Of a stretch of DNA of 60,000 bases, positions 11,613-22,379 are shown piece by piece. Numbering within the stretch: position 1 is the first letter of the stretch; each line of letters starts with the position of its first letter. The notes under the pieces are model-generated. The model did no database searches. It was not told the origin of the DNA and saw only the letters and a list, made by a program, of their open reading frames with translations. The stretch spans positions 271,827 to 331,826 of the forward strand of contig NMRA01000401.1 of the NCBI GenBank assembly GCA_002633005.1. Reading direction: 5' to 3'. This stretch comes from Phoronis australis. Lineage: Eukaryota > Phoronida > Phoronidae. The position numbers were made by a program, and so were the translations under genes.

Positions 11613-14270
11613 NCCTTTTTTAAAAAAAATGTGCAAGTGTAGACGTGGGAACTTTTTGGAATTTGATTTATAGGTATATTATCTAGCCACATAGAAAAAA
11701 CTAGGTTGCCCCCCCAAAGTACTCACAAGGATGAACGCTACGAGATCTGGCCCACCGACTAAAACGAGTAAAATCATTGACTGCGTACCCTAGCGACCAA
11801 ACGAAAGAATTTCCGCGCACAGAACAAGCGCATTTTTACAGACAGAAAGGAGTTCTTTGGAGAATTCTTTGGCGCTTCATGCCCTTCTACGAAGCGCCAA
11901 AGGGATCCTCTCTGCATGCAAAACAGTAAAAACTCATTGTACGTGCATACTATATTTACAGCGCAGAAATGACTATTCAACGGCAGAACAAGAATATTAC
12001 TACTAGGCGTACTAACTACGTCGATAGTATTTTATTTCAGTACGCGCACTGAATTACGGTCTGCATGTGCACCAATACGACTTCCCAGAATCCCACTGAT
12101 GGTAAAAGGCTCTCAGTGTCATTGATGTATCCGAAGTAGTTGAGTGAATGCTATCTCTGACCAAAAGTCGAAATGAATTGATTTTTATTGTTATTATAAT
12201 AGTTTAAAATTTGATTGTTGCTCAATAGAACCATTAATACTCTCGCTTGAAGTCGACAATGATCTTCGAAAATGACAAGTGGTAAACGAAGTCACAATAA
12301 TTATGGCTACTCTCACCGGCGTGGGTAAGCGTAGCGTAACATCCTTATTCTACGTACAAAATGACCATTTGTACACGTAGAAAAACTTATTATGTGTGTT
12401 GAATAAATACGTTTTACGCACAGGAAAATGCGTATTTGCGAACCCTTTGGCGAGAGAACTACTTTACACGAAGATAGCGAGATGAGTGTCTGTAAAACGC
12501 TTGGTGAGAATTGCAAGGCGAATATCAACCAATAATGTAGGTTTACACAAAGTATTTATTTTAAATGCACAACAACGAAACAAACAATATATTACATTTA
12601 TGGCTGCCTCGAGAGATCGTAGTAATGTCCGTAAAATAAATGTAAACAAGAATACATTATGTACGTACATTAGCTCAGATAAATGACATCTGTATGTTTA
12701 TATATGTTATTGTGCTCCAGATTTATAGACCATTCACCATGGCATGTATTTAACTTAGAGATTTGTCACATTTTTGGGCCACGCTTTTAATTGAAGACAT
12801 ATAAATTTATAAACACGGTTATGCAAACTAAACGGACATGTCAACATTGCTTTGTAAGAGCATTTGTTTAAAATAAGCAGACATGTCAATAAAAGTACTT
12901 TGATTAAATACCACCACGTGACCGTGGCCATAGTCGCGGTGCGAAATTTCTGCGAACTTATTGCGGTCAGCAGGTACATTCCGATGCAAAACAGATATTA
13001 GGGGAATGAATTGTTCATCTCTGCATGACCAGAATCAGGATCTACAACCGTTACGTTGGCCTGAGTGGGTAAAGAAGAACTCAAGAGGCGGGGCCACAGG
13101 GGTCCATCCACGATGTACGTCTTGGCCGAATCTCCAACTGTGTGTAATCACCGGCACACTTGAGCCACGTGCGATCATCCATCGCTTGAGTACTGCATTT
13201 CCTATTGACAGACAACTGACACGCATAACGCTGGACACAGAAGACATGCTTCAAAGCGGACACGAGAGTTGATGATTCTCGGAGTGTTCCGATTCACAAA
13301 CAAGTCAACGTCTTTATTAGCTATGAACTGCCTCATTACCGTACTTCCTAGCTATTTTAAAACGACACGCGTGTCAGAGGGAACAAACCTGTCACGGCTG
13401 CCAATTTTTTAGCGCAACATTGCATTATGTTACAAGGGACTATATACATATCCCTTTGTCACAGCAAATCATTCACACGATTGTGATAGCATAAATGACA
13501 TTCTTCAAGCCAGTACGAGCGAGGCCCGTTTTCCATGAATTTTTAGTTGGTACATTGCGCAGTATCGTGTTTGTTTGTACAGGAACGTTTCGATTAGACA
13601 ATTTTCTCCATGACGTCAAACACATATTCACACTTTTTATGATCATCGCATTCGTTCTTTATATTTATTAACCGCTATTTCAACAAAATGATACCAAGTA
13701 CAATATTTCGCCTGGCCACACAATCCAGTAAACCGATTCAGTTGTAGGGGTCAAATAAACATGTACTCAAAGAATACATCAAACTCTATACTAAAGGTCA
13801 CACGAATAAAAAATTACCCTCCAGCTATAAACATTATTCGACACAAGCCTCAGCGTTTTTCATTTAAATAAAATATTCTAAATTGTAATCTACGTGATCT
13901 TTAAACAGAAATATAAATTTCATTTACCTTAGAGTCAGTTCAAGTGGCAATTTTATGACCAGCTATTTCAAAGCTGCGTCAGGTTTCAAAAGAGAAGAAA
14001 ACACATAAAACTGAATAAGAAGCCTCCAAGAAACATGGCGACGTCGATAAATCGTGAAAAAAATCAATAAATATTAAGCAAAACAGTACATACAAACAAA
14101 AGTCGGAGACCCCATAACTAATGTTTGCACCATGATCTTCTTACGGCCATGAAATGTAGACGATAAACATAAACTGTAAATTACCCCCGTATCGCGTCCA
14201 AAACGGCAAAATTACCGCAATGTTCTTTAAAGCGACATTATCGACGAGAGAAACGGTTTTCTGAAATCAG
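11613..14270. other. Intergenic, nothing recognised
   Basis: Open frames of 60-103 codons at 12.3-13.3 kb overlap one another on both strands and show no domain or splice support. Confidence 0.45.
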
Positions 14271-14271
14271 C

Positions 14272-14342
14272 CCCTGCGCGGATGCGAACCAACTATCTTC
14301 GGGGTCGAAGACAAACGCTCGGATGACGAACTAAATCGCACT
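14272..14342 (-). repeat. tRNA-like sequence (degenerate tRNA or SINE head)
   Basis: On the minus strand an A-box-like TTAGTTCGTCATCCGAGCG (from about 14336) is followed by an anticodon-arm-like TTGTCTTCGACCCCGAAG and a clear B-box GGTTCGCATCC (14290-14280). Order and spacing are tRNA-like, but the acceptor strands do not pair, suggesting a tRNA-derived SINE or pseudogene. Confidence 0.5.
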
Positions 14343-14613
14343 TGATAAATGACAGTCGAGTGCTTAAGCGTACTAGCTGGTAAAGTCATCGACCTTGATT
14401 TCAGCGAATGTCAGGCACACGTCGGCGAGAATAGGAGATTTGTAATTAACTTACAAAAACACAATAGATTTTAGTGACATATAGCTTTGGTCAAAGCTAA
14501 TGACTTCAAAAACTCCACCAGATTCAATAATGATCCCGGCATTCATTGCGCTTTGCGGCTTAAAACGTTATCAAGTTCATCCAATCTCAACAGTTGCCGA
14601 ATGAGTGGCAACC

Positions 14614-14790
14614 GGAAGTCAAAGGCAACGCATACATGCGCCATTTTGGAATTCGCAAGTTTAGGATTGGCCAACCCCAACAAGCTATAAAGCCTTTTTG
14701 AGTCATTGATAGTTTCGATGCCCACAGAAGTGATTGTCATTTTCAAATTTAAAGGAGTGCAAACATATAAACCTAATTTATATGGTTTAC
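14614..14790 (+). repeat. Family 6 repeat copy
   Basis: AAGTCAAAGGCAACGCATAC-ATGCGCCATTTTGGAATTCG, TTTAGGATTGGCCAA and GTTTCGATGCCCACAG are diverged matches to the element at 37883-38105. Confidence 0.5.
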
Positions 14791-14799
14791 TGATGCAAT

Positions 14800-17175
14800 T
14801 AAACTCCACATTTTCGTCTTTTAGATTTTTTTATTGAAAAAGCCAGAACCGAGGAAAGCTCTAGCAATGTGTTAATTATGGACACAAACCCGTATGACGT
14901 GCTTTGGGTAGAGTTCAGTAGCCGTCTCCCGCCTAGAAAAATCAAGCCAGTATCACGTGCTCTCATTTAATGCATGACAATATCTCCCGTAATATTGCGA
15001 AATTTAATGCTTTTCTAGGGTTATTGAACAGTACTGACCGTGGTCATTCAGCTGAATCCCAGTTTTCCCTTCTGGTAAGCAACTCCCAACTCCCAACTTT
15101 CATTATACTCCCTGACATTGCCTCCACCTCATCCCCACCCTCCAATGTTAACCGTAAAGCAGACGCTTGGACACTCCCTCCCCAGATGGCCTGTCAAGAG
15201 CAGCTTGCTTGGGTCTGTCAGTAAAAGCCATACGGATGCACTTTTCAATTGTTTTAATTTTTGCTTCAAGATTTGCTTCTTGTTTGTCATCATGGACATC
15301 AATTGATGCAAAATTAATTAATTAATTAATTAGCTAATTAAAGTCAGCTTCACCTGGCACAGCCCAGGTGGAGTGTGAGGAACACCTTTGGCACCATAAA
15401 ATTTAAAACTTTTTAATGATGCTTTTAGAATGTCATTTGACACACGGAATATCAAATGCAGCCACTTTGCCGGTGTAAAAGCCAGCCATAATTTTTTGAG
15501 CCACAGTTGAACTTATGCCCCCTCAATTTCATTAAAATTTGACGCCTGATCAGATGGAGTGGCCGAGCGAGTTAACTTTTGCACTACGTGTAAAGGCTAC
15601 AAACGGCTATTGCTTTACTGTTGAGTTTATTATCTTTTAAACAATGCTAGTCTCAGGAAATTGCACTGCCTTCAGACACATTGGATTAGTAAAAAAATCT
15701 GGGGGATTGACGTCCCCCTTTGAGGGTCTTGTCAATTGGCCAAGCCTGATGGTTTTGCACCCCTAAAACCAGAGAAAAGACTGTTGAGTGTCACGTGAAG
15801 TTGAAGTATAGAATTGTGGGTTTAAATTCACTGTTTTCATTCCATAAGCGAAGTTTTTTCGCTTCATGTGCATCCTAACGTCTTACTGTTTGAGGGACGT
15901 GGCCCCTTAGCCTCGCAACCCACGTGACTGGCCAGTGGAACGGATGTAAGATAAACATGCAATAAAAACTAAATGGACGTCGTTGGCCATTATTACAGTG
16001 GAAACTTCCAAAGAAACATGAAGTGCACGAACAATCCGTTTGTAAATTGGTAGTTTATAAAAACCGATTGTGCAACCTTGAGACCCTGGTTCAGTGACCG
16101 TCGCAACAGTGGGCCTAATTTTACTTCATATTGACAATTTAATTTAATTTGTTTTTCCAGGGCAGATCAACAAACACTATTCATTTTGCTCGAGATCTTC
16201 TCGGAATCTCTCATCTTATTGCAAAGATTAGAGTTGTCAGTGTCAAGCTTCTACTAAAAGGAAGCCTTTGACGCAGGTTTACTTAATCAAACAAAAATAG
16301 CCATTGTTAAGGAAGATTATCGTAAGAGTTGTCTGGAATTCAGCCTGGCTTTCAGTTGACGAAATTGACAAATAAAACCGAGAAGCGGAATTGCTCGCAC
16401 GGTGACTGACCTTTGGGAATTCTCCCGTGAACGGGCATAATGCGTGTAGACTGACGCGTGATTGTGACGGACCAAAACACTAACCAATGTCTGGGTAACT
16501 AATGACCATCAATCGTTAGCAATCAAAGCAATGAACTACGGCAAACGCTCATCAATTAGTCACGTGATAGGTAGACCTGTTTTCTTTGAACGACCATCTA
16601 GGCGTGCTTTTGCCTTAACACAAAGTGAGGACAGCAAGTTCTGGCTTTGTGAAAGTATTTAGCAGTCACGCGAACTCATCGAAAAGGAGCCCATTGATTT
16701 GTGACTTTCCGATATTATATCAGAAACTTCACTAATGTGGTATCCGTTTCAAACGTATGCATGCTAAATACACAAGTACACGTGGCTCAAAATCTCACGT
16801 ATGGTTTGACTTCGATAGAAAAATGTCCAAATTCGACAAACATATCTCGGAGATGGATGATCGGATTAACATGAAACTTTCATAATACTATGCTTTGCGT
16901 AGCGTTCCGCAAAACAATGCTAGGGATTGCTTTCAAAATGTTTTAATTTTGCATTATAGGGCTACCAAAACTGGACTTCTATGATTTCGATGATAAAAAG
17001 GGCTTTGAAGTTGCATTAAATGAAAATGAGAGGTCTCGTGACACAATTAAAGGCAGATTTGTAAACAGACAAAAATCAAATTCTACAGGTTAAAAAAACA
17101 TAGTTTTAGTGAGTTAAAATCTATTGTTTTGTAGAAATTTGGCGAAATACTGAGACCTGTTATAAAGCTATGCAT
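14800..17175. other. Intergenic, nothing beyond a microsatellite
   Basis: Contains the (AATT)n tract. A lone A-box-like TGGCCGAGCGAG at 15560 has no partner B-box. Confidence 0.45.
15311..15342. repeat. (AATT)n microsatellite
   Basis: A tandem ATTA stretch ending TAGCTAATTAAA. Confidence 0.85.
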
Positions 17176-17177
17176 AA

Positions 17178-17885
17178 CCTTAAAGGGAATTTAGATCGAT
17201 AGTCCGAAGGGTGAAAGTCCGAAAATTTTCGGACTATAGGGCAGTGCAGACTAAAAGGCATACAGTTAATCTTTTCATAATTTTAATCGCTTTTATGAAT
17301 TCATTTTCCTTACTCCGAAGGGTTGGTGCTGAGTCCGAATTTTTTGGTCCGAAGGGCCGATAATCCGAAATGTTTAATTTTTTGAATTACGAATATCGCC
17401 CTTGGTCGATGATAGTCGGAAGGGTCATTGCTCCGAATACATATCCGCCGTCGACATATTAATGAGAAGGACGCGCATTTTCAGACCACTGAAATGCAAT
17501 AAGACATGTCATTTCAAATCCTTATGGGTAAATGATGACCGTGGCATCCTAAAATGTCAAAATTTACGATATATTTGACTGTTGACATCATGTTATAGGC
17601 CGCTTCGTTTCTGACATCGAGCTATTTCATATGAAACATTACTGTTCATTTTAAAAAAGAGATCTAAACTATTGTCTGATGGTATTTCTGTGCAAAATTG
17701 TTTAATACTACATAATAATGATTCATTGTTTATCCTTAATTTGATTTTTAATTCAAGCTTCAACCCGACGCCGGAACTCAAATAGTCGTCACTTTTCGGA
17801 CAGTCGGCACTTCGGACAATTACCTTCGAATTATTCACCCTGCGGACCAATGGTCCTTCGGACTATCGATCCGATCCCCTTCCTT
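17178..17885. mobile_element. Non-autonomous TIR element with repeated TCCGAAGG-type motifs
   Basis: The left end AAGGGAATTTAGATCGATAG-TCCGAAGG is mirrored at the right end (GGACTATCGATCCGATCCCC). Inside both ends are many variants of GTCCGAAGGG / CCGAAA, in one orientation on the left half and inverted on the right. The core (about 17440-17760) is AT-rich with no recognisable protein. Confidence 0.65.
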
Positions 17886-18372
17886 AAGGACACTCTTTCT
17901 CTTTCATTTCGGATAAAAACATCATAAAACGGATTTTCACACGTTAGTTCAGTCGAAAATTTTGCCTAAAAATGCTCATTGAACACAACCCCAAATATTT
18001 TCAAACAAAACTGAATTAAACATGAAATTAGTCTAATTTCTACTTTTGGGCGTGCTCCGTAGGCGCTGCAGTAAGCGAAAGCTGACTCATGCATTATGGG
18101 TACTCATCTGCACAGGTTTTTCCAGAAACCACGCCCACTTTTGTTTTTTAAACCTCACTTGTAAAATGAATCACACACAAACAGAGCTAAAAGTAACGAA
18201 ATGCTTATATTTTTATCATATCTATCGAGTGGCGACACTTACCGTGTGTTCTAAATTGGTGAATGTAAGGGAGTACCTTTAAAAGGAACACTAAACCCTG
18301 TTTTGATGATTTCAACCAATCCTCTTTCTGCCAATTGCTAGTGCATCAGTGATGTCAATCTTGAACGATGAA

Positions 18373-18500
18373 AGCTAAAAAGCAAGACTTCGCGAGATTA
18401 CGTGAGATATTGCCGTGCAATTTAAATGAGAACACGTGACTTTGACTAGGTTTTACCTAGGTCCTAGCGTAGGTCCTAGCGTCTACTGAACGCACCCCAG
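18373..18500 (+). repeat. MITE-like repeat, family 5, copy lacking its left end
   Basis: GCTAAAAAGCAAGACTTCGC, GAGAACACGTGACTTTGACT, then AGGTCCTAGCGTAGGTCCTA and GCGTCTACTGAACGCACC. Block order is the same as at 41678-41829. Confidence 0.65.
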
Positions 18501-18504
18501 GAAT

Positions 18505-20260
18505 CGTCTAAAAACTCACACTCCCTGTGTCACAGGTTGGATATTATGATTCTTGGTGGGTGGTCTTTCGCTACAGTTGTCGTGTAATTCGCTAAAAACG
18601 GAGGTCACGCTGCCCGTTTAGCAGACTTTGAATGTGTTTTCAAATCTTTCTATAAACTTTTCAAGGCTGCCGGGGATTGCATTGCATCGTTTTGTGTCAG
18701 AGAATTGGATGGAAAATTCATTTTTAATATCTGTTCACAAGCCAAAACCCGGTTTGGTATCCTTTTAATAAGATATGACTGGAGAACTTAAAAACAGTCA
18801 TGCATCCCACATTCAATTACATGGTATCAGTGACAATAAGCAGGCCAAAACAAAATTGCCAATAGTATAAAAGCATAGTTTTCTATTTTTGAAGTGTCAG
18901 GTAAAAATCCGGTGACCCAAGTAGCATGTCGAGTTCTATTGTACTGCAATAATCCGATATTTTTCCTAACGAAGCAGGACACAACAGAGGTAATTACCCA
19001 GAACACCACCACAGTGCTACATGAATACTGACACCCCGAAGAATGTACCACAGCTTGTTCAATGATAGTAAGATGACTATCGAATAAATTCTCATTTGTC
19101 ACAATAACAAGACGATCAATCTAAAATGCAATGACACGGAAGTGAACCTGCATATGTAGGCAAATGTACGTGAGTTCAGAATACATTTTTGAATCGGTGT
19201 TATTGCCTTAGGTTGATTTCGATATTCTACTAAGACATAGGCCTATCCCGAGTGTCTTTGGGGTATGCACTCCGAACTTAGCGGAGGAACATGGCCGTAG
19301 ATAGTATTAAAACAAACAAGAATATAAAACAGTTTGTGTAGTCCACGAGTGAGAAATTGAGGAGAGGACGGTTTTTTACCTCCGAATACAAAACGCTTTT
19401 CTGTACAGTCAGCATTGAGAATGGAGCGCCCAATTTGCGACTAGTGGCCCTTTGACACCGCGTCTCGACACTGTTCACTCCAAGTATGTCGTCACATTAC
19501 TGTTCCCTCCTCAGATCCTGCCAATTAAGTAACAAGTTCCACTGCTCTTCATGGTGGGCATTTGTTCTTCCCGGGTCCTCACCCATTCTCCAAACTCCCA
19601 TCGGGTCTAACCTCCACCCCTGTCACCTTGAAAAGTACATAATCATGTTGATCAGTTAGAAACGACATCGTCTTGGCTGCGAGGTATATGTACCTGCCGC
19701 TGACCTCTGGTGAGCTTATCTCATTTACATGTACCACGGCTGGTGGGGGTCACGTGTTCATACGAATCCGTCAAACTCCTTGCCAAAACAGCACATGACG
19801 ATCCCTTAGTTAACGTTCTAAACGACGAAGCGAACAAACAACGCTTACTCCGATACTAAAAAGCTTAGCAGCACAAAAGCGCACTCGAGTGAGATAAATA
19901 ATACGAGAAATATGAGATCGTAAATTTTTTCATGTCATTGGCGAAAGACTTATGTCGGATTTTGTCGAATTTCTCATATCTGTGCTAATACATTTTATGA
20001 TCCACAAGGATTTATCTTCTCCGGCCTACACAAACACTTTACCATAAGCGGATACTGGAAAAGAAAAAATAACATGAAGCAGGAATAATTTTGACCTGAC
20101 GTCATTAAATTTTTACTTGTTAACCAAAATATAAAGGATTTGACTTAATTGATAAAATGTAATATCCGATCCTAAGCTACCGGTGCAGAAGAGAGGGATT
20201 CAATAAATATGAATTGAAATGCTACAAATTAGATTCTCTAAAACGGTCCTGGGTATGGGT
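18505..20260. other. Intergenic, nothing recognised
   Basis: Short frames only. Confidence 0.5.
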
Positions 20261-20263
20261 AAT

Positions 20264-20360
20264 GGTCTGATATAACGTGCCCGAATTTTTATAACCAGTT
20301 TCCTCCACTGAATAACGGGTATCAAACTGGTTCTCAATATACGGACAGGTTATATCAGAC
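20264..20360 (+). repeat. Hairpin repeat, family 4, copy 3 (most complete)
   Basis: GGTCTGATATAACGTGCCCG on the left pairs with ATACGGACAGGTTATATCAG on the right. AACCAGTTT/AAACTGGTT closes a 22-base loop containing CACTGAATAACGGG. A further GGTCCGATATAACGT occurs directly after it at 20379-20393, as if a second copy had been lost or nested. Confidence 0.75.
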
Positions 20361-21058
20361 TATTGCCGACTGGGAAATGGTCCGATATAACGTCTGCAGG
20401 TCTCCTCGACGTCAAATAGTATAGAGCAAACGACTAGTAGTGCTTTTGACCAGCTCGAGTTGCGTTCTCTCCAACGCTCGAATCACGTCCCTGTCCGTTA
20501 CAGGTAGACCTGAGAGAAACTCCCCGCATCGCATAACCAAAGACAGCAACGAGATTAAAGAATAACTTGGGAGTGACCAGTATCACAACTGTAACGGACC
20601 TAAATCCAAAGTGAGATTTAGAGGAGACCTTTTCTGTTCGCAGCAGCTTTATTAAAACATCAGATTTTCCTCCGCCGATTGAGCCTGCGAGTCATATTGC
20701 CCCCATCTAACAGGTTTCACTGCAGTGCCGTTGGCGCTATGGCAACATCCAAATACCCATCACAGGTCGCCCGGGGATAAATAAACCAATACCATAACTT
20801 TATCGAATCAAGTACTCACAAAATTGACCCGCTATAGAATACCGTGAATTAATAGGTGGTAAATTAATCACGGATAATCAAATAGCTGTGACGACATGGA
20901 CAAGGAGATCGAGTGTTTGCCTAAACCAGCCGTTACCCTACGAAGAGCTATCTGTCTGACGTATTATTATTAATGTCGCTTTATTATACTTCGTGAGCAT
21001 CGCCTTATTCCGTGGCGTGGGGTCTAATCTGTGAACTGGAAAACGGGCCCTATTATAA

Positions 21059-21297
21059 TTTAGTATGAATTCAAGAAATGCGTCTAGGATTGTATAAGAT
21101 TACGTAATTGAGTGTCTCGTCCGAGTTTGCACTTAATGACCCCTATGAGCAACAAACTGGAGTTGAAGCTCGCAATTTCGAGTTCAGACTGGAACTTGTA
21201 GTTTTTAATGCTTGGGTCTAGGACTCAACCCCCACCTGAGTCAAACGTTATGACTCGGGCACACAAATCTAGACGCATTTCTTGAGTTCATACTAAA
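21059..21297. mobile_element. Non-autonomous TIR element, about 239 bp, 29-bp terminal repeats
   Basis: The left TTTAGTATGAATTCAAGAAA-TGCGTCTAG is matched with about one change by the right CTAGACGCATTTCTTGAGTT-CATACTAAA. The interior contains CTCGTCCGAGTTTGCAC and no coding frame. No clear target duplication was seen. Confidence 0.75.
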
Positions 21298-21773
21298 GTA
21301 GAAAACGGATTGTTACACATTAGTTGCTGTCCGAGTTTAAATTCGGAGGTAAGACCCCAGACTTAAGACTTCGGACATCTCCTCGAGATTTAATAGTTGA
21401 AAATATAACCATCTAGAAGAACCCCTTGAACTCGTCAGATGATGATGTCGAAGGGTGACTTGATTGATAAGACACTAGTACACGCACTGGTCTTTCATAC
21501 TTCTCCTGATTATCGCAGTATGGTGTAAGACAATATCAAAATACATTTTGGGTTTGGTGAAAGACATTCCGTAGCAAACAAGATTTTAGGTTTAGCAAAA
21601 TATCGTATATATTGAGAAAGGGACCTGTTTGTTTTTTCCGTGTTCATGTAGGAATGTTGTATACCACAACAATTAGTCACTCATTGGCCAATCGAGGTCG
21701 CTGAAGTCCTTTATAAAAACATTCAATGACTGCAATGAAGTAAACGTAATATCCGGCTTCTCCTAAGGACATT

Positions 21774-21905
21774 CAGGGGCGGATCCAGGATTTTGAGTTA
21801 GGGGGGCCAGAGCCGAGTATAAGCCAGGATTTTGCCCATCAGACATTCGCACCTTCGTATTGCCAAATGGAATCTGGGAGAATTTCAGGGGGGGGGGAGG
21901 CATGG
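21774..21905 (+). repeat. MITE-like repeat, family 1, copy 2
   Basis: CAGGGGCGGATCCAGGATTT at the left end, then CAGGATTTTGCCCATCAGAC and ATGGAATCTGGGAGAATTTC, ending in a G-run. The right terminal repeat is missing or decayed. Confidence 0.75.
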
Positions 21906-22164
21906 CCGTAATTCCGAGTTGTATTGCCGCAATGCTGTTTGGTAGTAGATGTAAGTTATTTCACATTTGAAAAATGGAGAACTCTACATCCGTATTTCAC
22001 CACTGGATAACGCAGTCATTGCACGGCCGCTGTTGTGTTATACATTTTTGCGCGGGTGATTATATATGCCGAGTGCCAACAACGAATGCAGTCAACATCG
22101 GTACATATATTGGCGCCCGGGCGACACTAAGAGTCGAGGGTGACAATATGGGCAGTCAACACCA

Positions 22165-22375
22165 TGCGTGCACCCAGCCTAAAATATTGGGGGGAGGGTC
22201 GAATCTTTCAGTATGTAGACCTTTTACTGAAAAAACGTTCAGACCTATGAATTGTGCATTCGCGCCGAATTCCTGTGGGGACTTTTTGTTTCTGTGAGGC
22301 GGACCTTTTTGCCCACTTCATCAAATGGGGTGGTAGTCCAACGAGCCCCCCTCCCTGGGTGCGCGCATGTTGTCC
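22165..22375 (-). repeat. MITE-like repeat, family 2, copy 2 (reverse)
   Basis: CCATGCGTGCACCCAGCCTA at the left and CCTGGGTGCGCGCATG at the right. The interior carries the reverse complement of the family 2 blocks (AGGCGGACCTTTTTGCCCAC, TGCATTCGCGCCGAATTCC). It lies inside a 192-codon open frame, which is therefore not a gene. Confidence 0.75.
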
Positions 22376-22379
22376 GTAT

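Noticed and set aside
15551-15610. tRNA-Leu/Ser-like A-box (TGGCCGAGCGAG)
   Set aside because: No B-box at tRNA spacing and no acceptor pairing.
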